From NCBI GenBank assembly GCA_011087645.1, contig JAALLF010000013.1:1-64000 (forward strand): a stretch of DNA of 64,000 bases, in the 5' to 3' direction. Positions 27,494 to 36,437 of this stretch are shown piece after piece. Under the pieces are notes generated by a model. That model worked only from the letters and a program-made list of their open reading frames with translations, did no database searches and was not told the origin of the DNA. The DNA comes from Alphaproteobacteria bacterium. GTDB lineage: Bacteria > Pseudomonadota > Alphaproteobacteria > UBA6615. How positions within the stretch are numbered: the stretch's first letter is position 1; the number at the start of each line of letters is the position of its first letter. A program made the position numbers and the translations under genes.

Positions 27494-28089
27494 TTTCAAT
27501 CGCACTTCTCCGCCACGGCCCCACCCAATGGAATGCCGAGGGCCGCTTACAGGGCCGCCAGGACACCGAGCTTAGCGACAGCGGTCGGACGGCGGTCGCC
27601 GATTGGCGTCTGCCGGAACAATGGACGACGGCCGATATTATCTCGAGCCCGTTGCGGCGCTGTATCGACACCATCGATATCGTCCGCGCGGCGCACCCAA
27701 ATCTGGGTTCACACGCGATCGATCCGCGCTTCATCGAAATGGATTGGGGCACCTGGGAGGGCCGAACCCTGGGCGACCTGCGCCACGAAAAAGGCGGGGC
27801 GATGGCACAGAACGAGGCGCGCGGATTGGATTTCCGGCCCGATGGCGGGGAAAGCCCGCGCGACGTGCAAGTGCGGGTCATGCCGGCGTTGGCGGAACTG
27901 GCGCGACAGGGCGAGGACCGCCTGGTGGTAACCCACCGCGGCGTCATGCGCGCGATCTACGCCCACGCGAACGGCTGGGATATGCGCGCCGACCCCATGG
28001 ATAAGCTCAGCCGTCACGCGCTGCAGGTGTTCAATATATCGGACAGCGGCCAACCCACGGTCGCCGCGTTGAACGTGCGCCTGTCGTAA
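27490..28089 (+). CDS. histidine phosphatase family protein
   Basis: A 199-residue branch-1 histidine phosphatase. LLRHGPTQWNAEGRLQG carries the catalytic RHG; the second core residues are in FIEMDWGTWEGRTL, PDGGESPRDVQVRV and VVTHRGVMRAIYAHANG (second catalytic His). All four pocket elements are intact. It overlaps the upstream transferase by 4 nt, so it belongs to the glycosyltransferase operon and could dephosphorylate a sugar-phosphate or lipid intermediate; the substrate is unknown. Alternatives such as a cobalamin CobC-like phosphatase cannot be ruled out from sequence alone, but no cobalamin genes are near. Confidence 0.88.
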   Translation: MISIALLRHGPTQWNAEGRLQGRQDTELSDSGRTAVADWRLPEQWTTADIISSPLRRCIDTIDIVRAAHPNLGSHAIDPRFIEMDWGTWEGRTLGDLRHEKGGAMAQNEARGLDFRPDGGESPRDVQVRVMPALAELARQGEDRLVVTHRGVMRAIYAHANGWDMRADPMDKLSRHALQVFNISDSGQPTVAALNVRLS

Positions 28090-28109
28090 AAATCTGCGAT
28101 GTAGTGCCC

Positions 28110-29294
28110 ATGGCCAAACCCCTCAAAGTCCTGTTCTACGTCCAGCACCTATTGGGCGTCGGCCATCTTATGCGCGCCGGCACCCTGACCCGGGCGCTGG
28201 AAGCGAACGGCATCGCGGTGACGCTGGTCTCGGGCGGCGCTCCGGTGCCGGGTTTCGACAGCGGCGCCACGGACTTTGTGCAACTGCCGCCAACCCGCGC
28301 GGTCGACAAATATTTCAAGGTGCTGGTCGACGAGGATGATCGCCAGATCGACGATGCCTGGAAAGACCGGCGGCGCGATTTACTGCTCGATATTTATCGG
28401 CGCACATCACCGGATATCGTCCTGGTCGAATTGTTTCCGTTTGGCCGACGGCAAATGCGGTTCGAGATCGAACCCCTATTGACCGCAGCGCGCCGAGACA
28501 AGACCGACGGCGAAGGCCGGCCAATCATCGTCTCGTCTGTACGCGATATCCTGGTCGAGCCGGACAAGCCCGGGCGCCTCGACGAAATGGTGCAGCGGGT
28601 GCGCGACTATTTCGACTTGGTTCTGATCCATGGCGACCCCGACTTCGTTGCCTTCGACGAAACCTTCCCACGGCTGAGCGATATCGCCGATGTGGCCCGC
28701 TACACCGGCTACGTTGCCGACCCGCCGCCGGCGCCCGGCGGCCCGGACAGTCCCGGCTATGGCGAGGTAATCGTGTCGACCGGCGGCGGCGCGGTCAGCG
28801 AGGACATGTTGTCGGCGGTCCTCGAGGCTCGCGCGCTAACATCGCTGTCCGACACGACATGGCGGATCCTATTGGGCCATAATTATCCCGAGACCGATTT
28901 CCAAACCTGCAAAAGTAGCGCGCCCGAGGGCGTGATCGTCGAGCGGGCGCGAACCGATTTCGCGCAACTGCTCGCCAACTGTCGACTGTCGATCTCCCAA
29001 GGCGGCTACAATACGGTCATGGAGTTGTTGGCGACCGGCACCCGCGCGGTGTGCCTGCCTTATGCGGGCGGCCTGGAAAGCGAGCAGACCCTGCGCTGCG
29101 GATTGCTGGCCGCGCGCGGCGCCATGGAGGTGGTCAATCAGCCCGAAGTATCGGCGGAAGCCGTCGCGGCGGCGGTCGAACGGGCCTTGCGGGGACCCGA
29201 TCACGACCACGCCATTGTCGATATGAACGGCGCGCAGCGCTCGGCGATCCTACTAAAGGAGGCTATCGAGCGGCACGAAAGCGCCGGAAAATAG
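28110..29294 (+). CDS. glycosyltransferase, MurG/GT28-like fold (second paralogue)
   Basis: A 394-residue GT-B glycosyltransferase. The ATG at 28110 is preferred over a GTG at 28104. VQHLLGVGHLMRAGTLTRAL parallels the glycine loop of the gene at 23768. The donor half has IVSTGGGAVSEDMLSAVLEA and SISQGGYNTVMELLATGTRA, again matching that paralogue. Other segments of the two proteins differ, so they probably act on different acceptors. It lies 20 nt after the histidine phosphatase and ends the uninterrupted part of the cluster; 112 nt follow before the next gene. Confidence 0.82.
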   Translation: MAKPLKVLFYVQHLLGVGHLMRAGTLTRALEANGIAVTLVSGGAPVPGFDSGATDFVQLPPTRAVDKYFKVLVDEDDRQIDDAWKDRRRDLLLDIYRRTSPDIVLVELFPFGRRQMRFEIEPLLTAARRDKTDGEGRPIIVSSVRDILVEPDKPGRLDEMVQRVRDYFDLVLIHGDPDFVAFDETFPRLSDIADVARYTGYVADPPPAPGGPDSPGYGEVIVSTGGGAVSEDMLSAVLEARALTSLSDTTWRILLGHNYPETDFQTCKSSAPEGVIVERARTDFAQLLANCRLSISQGGYNTVMELLATGTRAVCLPYAGGLESEQTLRCGLLAARGAMEVVNQPEVSAEAVAAAVERALRGPDHDHAIVDMNGAQRSAILLKEAIERHESAGK

Positions 29295-29406
29295 CCAGAA
29301 TTTGTGATCTAACATGTCTTTGGAGAGGCTCTAGATTGCGCTAAAACCCCGTCGGGGACGCGTAACGGGCGTAAACGCCCGAATAACGGCCAGGGAGGGC
29401 CACCAA
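29295..29406. other. intergenic hairpins before the deacetylase remnant
   Basis: Contains CCCCGTCGGGG (29347-29357) and GGGCGTAAACGCCC (29368-29381) short hairpins without T-tracts, then AGGGAGG eight bases before the TTG start at 29407. These may modulate translation of the next gene; nothing else is recognised. Confidence 0.35.
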
Positions 29407-29901
29407 TTGTACGAAGCGGCTGATCCTCTGGGTCACTCGAACCCACCGACGGACACCCTATGGGTGGCGCTGAACGCCGAGCTCGACGCCTGGGCAGCGG
29501 CCGGTCGCACCGCCACATTGTGGTGGCGCGACGACGATGCCGGCGCGATGAACGACGCGCTGGATCGTTTGCTTAGATTGCGCGGCGCACGCGACGTGCC
29601 CATCGCGCTGGCCGGCCTGCGCCAAAACAATGTGCATATCGACCCCATCGACTGGCGCGGCCGCCATGGCCCGGCGCAAACCTTCGTTGGCGCCGCGCGC
29701 GCCATCGACGCCGCCGTCGACCATTTGGCCGCCCGCCGAACCGGTACAGCCGACAGCGAAGAAGCCACCGGGCTGATGACCCATCACCTGGTTCAAGACG
29801 ACGAGACGTGGCAATTCGTCGAACAATTTATCGCCCACACACAAGCTCACCCAGCGGTGAGATGGCTGGCGGCAGCCGATGTATTCGGGCTCGAGCCATG
29901 A
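29407..29901 (+). pseudogene. polysaccharide deacetylase-like gene with internal deletion
   Basis: A 164-residue reading frame beginning with TTG after a strong AGGGAGG site. Its two ends match a polysaccharide deacetylase family common beside such glycosyltransferases. The N-terminal part has TLWWRDDDAGAMNDALDRLL and RDVPIALAG, and the C-terminal part has HIDPIDWRGRHG, GLMTHHLVQDDETWQFVEQF and AVRWLAAADVFG. From my memory of the family, the core between ALA and the HIDPIDW motif should include the metal-binding HGW-x-H-x-NH stretch and a PPWNR-like motif. Both are absent and the ends join in frame near residue 65. Roughly 100-130 residues appear lost. The product is probably catalytically dead, or reduced to a binding function. 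It overlaps the next start by 4 nt. Confidence 0.72.
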
Positions 29902-30440
29902 GCGGATATCGGTATTCGAGCGCGGCGCTAAACGGCGATCTGACCCGCGCCGGCATCGGCTTCGCCTTGTGCGCTACCCCGATCGCCCTGGTCAGCCTGC
30001 AGCCCTGGCTGTTGTTGTTGCTGGCCACGCCGGCTGGCCTCTTTGCCATCTTCGGGGTACGCACCTGGCTACGCCGGGGCATCCGCGTCGCACTCGACGA
30101 TAGCGGGGTCACCGCGACGGGCTTGGGGTCGGCCCGTCTCTCCTGGGACGAGCTGAGCCGGTTCAAATTGAGTTATTTCTCGACCCGGCGCGACCGCACG
30201 AACGGCTGGATGCAGCTTAGTTTGCGTAGCTCCTCCGGCCGCCTGTCGATCGATTCCAATCTCGACGGGTTCGACGAGATTTGCGACCGCGCGTTTCGCG
30301 CCGCCACCGACAACGACGTACCCTTGAGTAGCGCCAGTTTGCGCAATTTGGCCGAGCTCGGCCTGGTGACCGACTTAGCGCCAAATCCACAACCCAGCAG
30401 TAGCACCGGCTGGGGTAATCCGGCAGACTGGCGACGATGA
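29898..30440 (+). CDS. small membrane protein with PH-like cytoplasmic domain
   Basis: A 180-residue protein starting at ATG 29898 inside the previous stop. Two hydrophobic segments near residues 20-60 (GFALCATPIALVSLQPWLLL and the following LATPAGLFAIFGVRTWL) are followed by a soluble domain with strands VALDDSGVTATGLG and RLSWDELSRFKLSYF. That pattern (membrane hairpin, then a Trp-x-Glu-x-x-x-x-hydrophobic turn) resembles bacterial PH-like (bPH2/DUF304-type) proteins. No known function. It sits between the deacetylase remnant and the oligopeptide-type ABC operon and overlaps the latter's start by 4 nt (ATGA), so it is probably co-transcribed with both. Confidence 0.6.
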   Translation: MSGYRYSSAALNGDLTRAGIGFALCATPIALVSLQPWLLLLLATPAGLFAIFGVRTWLRRGIRVALDDSGVTATGLGSARLSWDELSRFKLSYFSTRRDRTNGWMQLSLRSSSGRLSIDSNLDGFDEICDRAFRAATDNDVPLSSASLRNLAELGLVTDLAPNPQPSSSTGWGNPADWRR

Positions 30441-32326
30441 GCGATTTGATCCGCGTTAACGACCTCAAGGTCGACTTCAACATCCACGATGGCATGCTGC
30501 ACGCCGTCGACGGGGTCTCCTTTCGCGTGCGCGCCGGCGGCACCACGGCGCTGGTCGGCGAGTCCGGGTCGGGCAAGTCAGTGTGCAGCCAGGCGATCAT
30601 GGGCATTCTGCCGAAGATCGCCCACATCGCCGGCGGCGAAATCCTCTTCCAGGACCCCGAGAATAACGGCGAGACCGTGGATCTCGCCCAGCTCAAGGCC
30701 GACGGCGTGCGAATGCGCTCGATCCGCGGCGGGCGCGTCTCGATGATCTTTCAGGAGCCGATGACCTCGCTGTCGCCGCTCCATACGATCGGTGACCAGA
30801 TTAGCGAGGCCCTGCACCTGCATCGCGATATCGACAAGAAATCCGGCTGGGAGCTGTCGGCCGACATGCTGCGCCTAGTCGGCTTTCCCGAGCCCGACCG
30901 GGCGATGAAAACCTATCCGTTCGAACTTTCCGGCGGCCTGCGCCAACGCTCGATGATCGCCATGGCCCTGGTCTGCCGCCCGGCCCTGCTGATCGCCGAC
31001 GAGCCGACCACGGCGCTGGACGTCACCATTCAGGCCCAGATCCTGAAACTCATCAAGGATCTCCAGTCCGAGCTCGGCATGGCGGTGCTGATGATCACCC
31101 ACGATCTGGGCGTCGTCGCCAATGTGGCCGAAGAGGTGGTGGTGCTGTTTCGCGGCAAGGTGATGGAAAGCGGCACCCTCGACGACATCTACCGGGCGCC
31201 CGAGCACCCCTATCTGAAGGCGCTGCTGAAAGCCGTGCCGCGGTTCGACTTGGCGGAAGGCGAGCGCCTGGTGCCGCTGCGCGAGATCAAAGCCGATACC
31301 GGCCTGCTCATGGCGGCGAAAAAGCCCTGGCCCGATGGCGCCGACGCCGCCGGCCCGCTGCTCTCGGTCAAACAGCTTTCCAAGACATTCCAAATCCGCA
31401 AAGGCAGCTACTTCGGCAAACAGGCCGCGCGGTCGGTGATCGCCGTCGACGATGTGAGTTTCGATATCGCCCGCGGCGAATGCCTGGGCTTGGTCGGCGA
31501 ATCCGGTTGCGGCAAAACCACGGCCTCGAAGATGATCATGCGCGCGCTCTCGCCCGATAACGGCACCGTCGTCTTCAACGATCATGGCTCGCCGGTCGAT
31601 GTGCTGGCGCTGAAGGGCCGCGAGCTGAAGGATTTCCGCACCAAGATACAGTTCATTTTCCAGGACCCATTCGGCTCGCTCAATCCGCGCATGACGGTGT
31701 TCGAGATCATCACCGAGCCGCTGGTCATCCATGATATCGGCACGCCGGAAAGCCGCGCCGAGACGGTGCGCGAATTGATGCGCCTGGTCGGCCTCGACCC
31801 GCGGTTCCTAAACCGCTACCCGCACAGTTTCTCCGGCGGTCAGCGCCAACGCATCGGCATCGCCCGCGCGCTGGCGCTGAAGCCCGATCTGCTGATCTGC
31901 GACGAGCCGGTCAGCGCACTGGATGTGTCGATCCAAGCGCAGATCTTGAACCTGCTGAAGGATCTGAAAAGCGCCCTGGGCCTGACCTATCTGTTCATCA
32001 GCCATAACCTGGCGGTGGTCGACTACATCGCCGACCGCATCGCCGTGATGTGCGCCGGCCGGCTGGTCGAGCTGGCGCCGCGCGCCGAACTCTTCCGCAA
32101 CCCGGTGCACCCCTATACCAAGGCGCTGCTCGCCGCGGTGCCGGAACCCGACATCAACCAGAAGCTCGATCTCTCCGCGCTGATGGAGGGCCGCGCGTCA
32201 GCGCCCGATGGCTGGCCCGCGCCGTTTACCATCGACGGCCAATTCAGTCCACGTTTGGTCGAATTAAAGAACGGTCACTATGTGCGCGCCGACCCTGATC
32301 AAGGCGCTTTACCGGAGGTCGCATGA
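30437..32326 (+). CDS. oligopeptide-type ABC importer ATPase with two fused NBDs
   Basis: A 629-residue fusion of two DppD/DppF-like ATPases, as in YejF. NBD1 has Walker [13 protein letters not shown] near 40 and signature [18 protein letters not shown]2 (from about 310) has [13 protein letters not shown] and [15 protein letters not shown] with Walker [13 protein letters not shown]. Each NBD ends with the oligopeptide-transporter C-terminal extension ([18 protein letters not shown] and [16 protein letters not shown]). Unlike many importer operons the ATPase gene comes first. The substrate-binding protein and both permeases follow. It probably energises uptake of peptides or related molecules. 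Confidence 0.93.
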   Translation: MSDLIRVNDLKVDFNIHDGMLHAVDGVSFRVRAGGTTALVGESGSGKSVCSQAIMGILPKIAHIAGGEILFQDPENNGETVDLAQLKADGVRMRSIRGGRVSMIFQEPMTSLSPLHTIGDQISEALHLHRDIDKKSGWELSADMLRLVGFPEPDRAMKTYPFELSGGLRQRSMIAMALVCRPALLIADEPTTALDVTIQAQILKLIKDLQSELGMAVLMITHDLGVVANVAEEVVVLFRGKVMESGTLDDIYRAPEHPYLKALLKAVPRFDLAEGERLVPLREIKADTGLLMAAKKPWPDGADAAGPLLSVKQLSKTFQIRKGSYFGKQAARSVIAVDDVSFDIARGECLGLVGESGCGKTTASKMIMRALSPDNGTVVFNDHGSPVDVLALKGRELKDFRTKIQFIFQDPFGSLNPRMTVFEIITEPLVIHDIGTPESRAETVRELMRLVGLDPRFLNRYPHSFSGGQRQRIGIARALALKPDLLICDEPVSALDVSIQAQILNLLKDLKSALGLTYLFISHNLAVVDYIADRIAVMCAGRLVELAPRAELFRNPVHPYTKALLAAVPEPDINQKLDLSALMEGRASAPDGWPAPFTIDGQFSPRLVELKNGHYVRADPDQGALPEVA

Positions 32327-34221
32327 GCGTACGGCAACTAACAATAAATATCCTTCTGGCCCTCGCGCTAACCACCGGCGCCGCTGTGGCGGAAGGCTTT
32401 AGCGACACGCCGGCGCTGGCCGAGCGGGTGAAATCGGGCGGCCTGCCGCCGGTCGCCGAACGCCTGCCCGAGCAACCGCGCGTGGTCGGCGGCGATACCA
32501 TCGGCCAGTATGGCGGCGATCTGCGTATCTCCATGGCGCGCGCCAAAGACACCCGCATGATGACCGTCTACGGCTATGCGCGCCTGGTCGGCTTCGATCA
32601 GAGCTACAATCTGGTCTCCGATATCCTGGAATCCTTCGAAGTCGAAGACGCGCGTATTTTCACACTACGCCTGCGCAAAGGTCATAAATGGTCGGACGGC
32701 GCGCCCTTCACCACCGAGGATTTCCGCTATTGGTGGGAGGACGTCGCCAACAACACCGATCTGGCGCCGCTCGGCGCGCCGATCTTCATGAAAGTCGACG
32801 GCGAAGTACCAACAGTCGAGATCATCGACGCGCAAACCATCCGCTACACCTGGCAAAAGCCCAACCCGACTTTCCTGCCGCGGCTGGCGGGACCGCGGCC
32901 GCCCTTCATCTATCGGCCGGCCCATTACATGAAACAATTCCACGCCAAATATGCCGAACAACCTGCGCTCGACGCCGCGGTCAAAAAACGGCGTATGCGC
33001 AATTGGGCGTCGCTGCACAATGCTAGCGACAATATGTACAATTTCGACAACCCGGAATTGCCGACCCTGCAGCCTTGGTTCAACACGGTACGGCCACCGC
33101 AGCAACAGTTCATCTTCGAGCGTAATCCCTATTTCCACCGGGTCGATGGCGAAGGTCAGCAACTGCCCTATATCGACCGGGTCTTGATGAATATCGCCGA
33201 CACAAAACTCATCCCGGCGAAGGCCGCCGCCGGTGAATCCGACCTACAGGCGCGCAACATCTTCATGAGTCACTACACGTTCTTGAGGAAGGCAGAAGAG
33301 AAAAAGAAATTCAAAACCCTGCTGTGGAACACAGCCCTGGGTTCGAAAGTCGCGCTCTATCCCAACATGCACCACAAGGACCCGGTATGGCGCGAGCTGT
33401 TCCGCGATGTGCGGTTCCGCCGGGCGCTCAGCCTCGCCACCGACAGGGACGAGATCAACCAGGTGATCTATTTCGGCCTAGCCCAACCGGCCAACAATAC
33501 GGTGCTGCCGGAAAGCCCCTTGTTCCGCGATGAGCTGCAAACCGCCTGGGCGGATTTCGACCCGGACAAGGCCGAAGAACTGCTCGACGAGATTGGCCTC
33601 GACAAGCGCGACAAGGACGGCGTGCGTTTTCTGCCTGACGGGCGGCGGCTGGAGATCGTCATCGAGACCGCCGGCGAAGATACCGAACAGATCGACGTGC
33701 TCGAACTACTCCACGACACCTGGCTCGATATCGGCATCAAAGTGTTTACCCGGCCGTCACAGCGCGAAGTCTTCCGTAACCGCATTTATTCCGGCGACAC
33801 CATGATGGCGGTGTGGTTCGGCGTCGATAACGGCATCGTCAGCGCCGATATGAGCCCGGGCGAATTCACGCCGACCCGCCAAATTCAATACCAATGGCCA
33901 AAATGGGGACAGTATTTCGAGACCGGCGGCAAGGCCGGCGAGGAAATCGACATGCCCGCGCCGAAAGAGCTTTTCGACCTGTTCCGCAGCTGGCGAGTGG
34001 CGCGCAGCACCGACGAGCGCGCCAAGATTTGGCAGCGTATTTTGGATATCCATGCCGATCAGGTGTTTTCCATCGGCATCGTGTGCTGTACCAAGCAGCC
34101 GGTGGTGGTAAGCAACCGGTTGAAAAACGTGCCGCGCGAAGGAGTCTATGCGTGGAACCCGGGAGCACATTTTGGGATATATCTACCCGACACGTTCTAT
34201 TTTGCTAATGCGGTAAAATAG
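32323..34221 (+). CDS. ABC importer periplasmic substrate-binding protein, SBP_bac_5 family
   Basis: A 632-residue exported binding protein. A signal peptide (LLALALTTGAAVA, cleavage near AVA-EG, residue 24) precedes a long N-terminal region and the SBP_bac_5 domain. Motifs include LRKGHKWSDGAPFTTEDF near 120-137 and VRFRRALSLATDRDEINQV near 366-384. YGYARLVGFDQSYNLVSDIL is the usual entry. It is larger than DppA or OppA (about 530), owing to extended segments, and resembles the YejA-like and plasmid-type binding proteins with fused-ATPase partners. Overlaps the ATPase stop by 4 nt. The ligand (peptide, opine or other) is not readable. Confidence 0.9.
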   Translation: MSVRQLTINILLALALTTGAAVAEGFSDTPALAERVKSGGLPPVAERLPEQPRVVGGDTIGQYGGDLRISMARAKDTRMMTVYGYARLVGFDQSYNLVSDILESFEVEDARIFTLRLRKGHKWSDGAPFTTEDFRYWWEDVANNTDLAPLGAPIFMKVDGEVPTVEIIDAQTIRYTWQKPNPTFLPRLAGPRPPFIYRPAHYMKQFHAKYAEQPALDAAVKKRRMRNWASLHNASDNMYNFDNPELPTLQPWFNTVRPPQQQFIFERNPYFHRVDGEGQQLPYIDRVLMNIADTKLIPAKAAAGESDLQARNIFMSHYTFLRKAEEKKKFKTLLWNTALGSKVALYPNMHHKDPVWRELFRDVRFRRALSLATDRDEINQVIYFGLAQPANNTVLPESPLFRDELQTAWADFDPDKAEELLDEIGLDKRDKDGVRFLPDGRRLEIVIETAGEDTEQIDVLELLHDTWLDIGIKVFTRPSQREVFRNRIYSGDTMMAVWFGVDNGIVSADMSPGEFTPTRQIQYQWPKWGQYFETGGKAGEEIDMPAPKELFDLFRSWRVARSTDERAKIWQRILDIHADQVFSIGIVCCTKQPVVVSNRLKNVPREGVYAWNPGAHFGIYLPDTFYFANAVK

Positions 34222-34257
34222 CCGCTCTTTAAGCTCGGAAAGCCAAGCGATACTGTA

Positions 34258-35256
34258 ATGTTTCGGTATATCTCACATCGACTGTTGGTCATGATCCCGA
34301 CATTGCTCGCGGTCAGCGCGCTGGTGTTCATCATCATCCAGCTGCCGCCGGGAACTTTCCTCGACTCACTGATCGCCGAGCTGGAATCGCAAGGCGAAGC
34401 CGCTGACCCTAATCAGATCGAAGCGCTGCGCGCCGAGTACGGATTAGACAAGTCGCAGATCGAGCAATATTTCACCTGGCTGTTCGGCATGCTGCAGGGC
34501 GATTTTGGCTTTTCGTTCGAGCATAAACGGCCGGTCTCCGAGCTTATCGGTGAACGGTTAGTTCTGACCTTCGTGGTGACTTTCTCGACCATCCTGTTCA
34601 TCTGGGTCGTCAGTTTCGCTATCGGCACCTACGTGGCGACACGCCAATATAGCGTCGCCGATAATGTGGCAACGTTCTTAGGCTATCTCGGGCTCGCCAC
34701 GCCTAACTTTCTGCTCGCGCTGATTTTGCTGTATTTGGCGAACCAGTGGTTCGATCTGTCGATCGGCGGCATCATGGACGACGAATTCCGCAACCAACCC
34801 TGGACCATGGCAAAGGCCGTTTCGGTGCTGCAGCATTTGTGGATTCCGGTCATCGTCATCGGCACGTCGGGCACCGCCGGCATGATCCGCCGGCTACGCG
34901 CCAATTTGCTCGACGAATTACAAAAACAATATGTCGTCACCGGCCGCGCCAAGGGCCTGCACCCGCGAAAACTGCTGTGGAAGTACCCGCTGCGGGTGTC
35001 GCTAAACCCGTTCATCGCCGATATCGGCTCGATCTTGCCCGACGTCATCTCTGGTTCGGCGATCGTCGCCGTTGTGCTCAACCTCGATATTACCGGGCGC
35101 ATGCTGCTCGAAGCGCTGCGCTCGCAGGATGTGTTCCTCTCCGGTTCGTTCTTGATGATACTCTCGTTATTCGTCGTTATCGGCACGTTGCTGTCCGATC
35201 TGGCCCTGGCCGCCCTCGATCCGCGTATTCGATTTACCGGAGGCACCACCCGGTGA
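34258..35256 (+). CDS. oligopeptide-type ABC importer permease, DppB-like
   Basis: A 332-residue inner-membrane permease with six predicted helices. The N-terminal helix (LLVMIPTLLAVSALVFIIIQ) and the EAA-loop TGRAKGLHPRKLLWKYPLR near 232-250 are typical of the DppB/OppB/YejB group. LYLANQWFDLSIGGIMDDEF is a periplasmic loop. A DxDG/F-type N-terminal periplasmic extension with an LPPGTFLD turn is present. It forms the channel with the next gene, whose GTG start lies inside this stop. Confidence 0.93.
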   Translation: MFRYISHRLLVMIPTLLAVSALVFIIIQLPPGTFLDSLIAELESQGEAADPNQIEALRAEYGLDKSQIEQYFTWLFGMLQGDFGFSFEHKRPVSELIGERLVLTFVVTFSTILFIWVVSFAIGTYVATRQYSVADNVATFLGYLGLATPNFLLALILLYLANQWFDLSIGGIMDDEFRNQPWTMAKAVSVLQHLWIPVIVIGTSGTAGMIRRLRANLLDELQKQYVVTGRAKGLHPRKLLWKYPLRVSLNPFIADIGSILPDVISGSAIVAVVLNLDITGRMLLEALRSQDVFLSGSFLMILSLFVVIGTLLSDLALAALDPRIRFTGGTTR

Positions 35257-36437
35257 AGGACGACGGCGTGGAAGAACCGGTTCCCCATTACGTATCGCGC
35301 GAACCGTTCGATCCGGACGACGAAGTCGCGCTAACGCCGGAACAGGAAAAATACTACATGGCGGGGCAGTGGCGCCTCATGTGGTGGAAGCTGCGCCGCC
35401 ACAAGGTCGCCGTGGTCGCCGGCATTTTCCTGCTGCTGCTCTATCTGATTGCTGTATTCGCTGAATTCGTTGCCCCCTACGAACTGCAACACCGCAATTC
35501 GCGCACACTGTTCGCGCCGCCGCAGGCTGTCCATCTTTTCCACGAAGGGAAATTCGTCGGACCCTTCACCTATCGCTACAAATCGCGCTTCGACCTGGAA
35601 AACGCCCAGTGGATTCACACCCCCGACACTAGGCGGGTCGACAGGGTGCGCTTCCTGTGTTCCGGTGGCTACAAAGGGTCCGAGTACAAATTTTGGGGCC
35701 TGATTAAGGGCGACGTTCATCTGTTTTGTCCCGCCGGCGGGCGGGCCACGATATATCTGCTAGGCACCGACCGGTTGGGTCGCGACGTGTTCTCGCGCAT
35801 CATCCACGGGTCGCGCATATCGCTCTCCATCGGGCTCATCGGCATTATTTTAAGCTTTGTGCTGGGCATTGCCATCGGCGGCGTCGCCGGCTTCTACGGC
35901 GGTTGGGTCGACAACATTATCCAACGCATCATCGAAGTCCTGAAATCGTTTCCCCGCCTGCCCCTTTGGATGGCCTTGGGGGCCGCTATGCCGGTGAAAT
36001 GGTCGCCAATTCTGGCTTATTTCGGCATCACCCTGGTGTTGGCGCTTCTCGATTGGCCGGGGCTGGCCCGCGCCGTGCGCTCGAAACTGCTGGCCCTGCG
36101 CGAAGAGGATTTCGCCGTGGCCGCGAACTTGATGGGCGCCAGCACGAAACGCGTTATCGGCCGCCATCTGGTGCCGAGTTTCGCCAGTCATCTGATTGCC
36201 TCGGCCAGCCTGGCAATACCGGAAATGATCCTCGCCGAAACCGCGCTGAGCTTCCTGGGCCTTGGTCTGCGGTCGCCAATTACCAGCTGGGGCGTGTTGC
36301 TCAACGAGGCGCAAAATATAGAAGTGGTGGCGCTCTATCCCTGGCTGATGGCGCCGATGATACCGGTGATCCTCACCGTGCTCGCCTTCAACTTCCTAGG
36401 CGACGGTCTGCGCGACGCCGCCGACCCCTATTCGTAG
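35253..36437 (+). CDS. oligopeptide-type ABC importer permease, DppC-like, with long periplasmic insertion
   Basis: A 394-residue permease; GTG 35253 overlaps the previous stop and follows GGAGG. The frame is open far upstream, but that stretch is the shadow of the preceding permease. A hydrophilic N-terminal tail (about 50 residues) precedes helix 1 (VAVVAGIFLLLLYLIAVFAE). A loop of about 90 residues, much longer than in DppC, leads to GTDRLGRDVFSRIIHGSRIS. The EAA-loop is in AANLMGASTKRVIGRHLVPS and the C-terminus ends GDGLRDAADPYS, as in the family. The long loop contains a Cys pair (LCSGGY and LFCPAGG) that could form a disulfide. This resembles the YejE-type subgroup. Confidence 0.92.
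   Translation: MKDDGVEEPVPHYVSREPFDPDDEVALTPEQEKYYMAGQWRLMWWKLRRHKVAVVAGIFLLLLYLIAVFAEFVAPYELQHRNSRTLFAPPQAVHLFHEGKFVGPFTYRYKSRFDLENAQWIHTPDTRRVDRVRFLCSGGYKGSEYKFWGLIKGDVHLFCPAGGRATIYLLGTDRLGRDVFSRIIHGSRISLSIGLIGIILSFVLGIAIGGVAGFYGGWVDNIIQRIIEVLKSFPRLPLWMALGAAMPVKWSPILAYFGITLVLALLDWPGLARAVRSKLLALREEDFAVAANLMGASTKRVIGRHLVPSFASHLIASASLAIPEMILAETALSFLGLGLRSPITSWGVLLNEAQNIEVVALYPWLMAPMIPVILTVLAFNFLGDGLRDAADPYS

Noticed and set aside
34746..35252. N-terminal extension of the second oligopeptide permease frame
   Set aside because: This part overlaps the first permease in another frame and is rich in Arg, Ala and His; the GTG at 35253 with GGAGG and stop overlap is the credible start.
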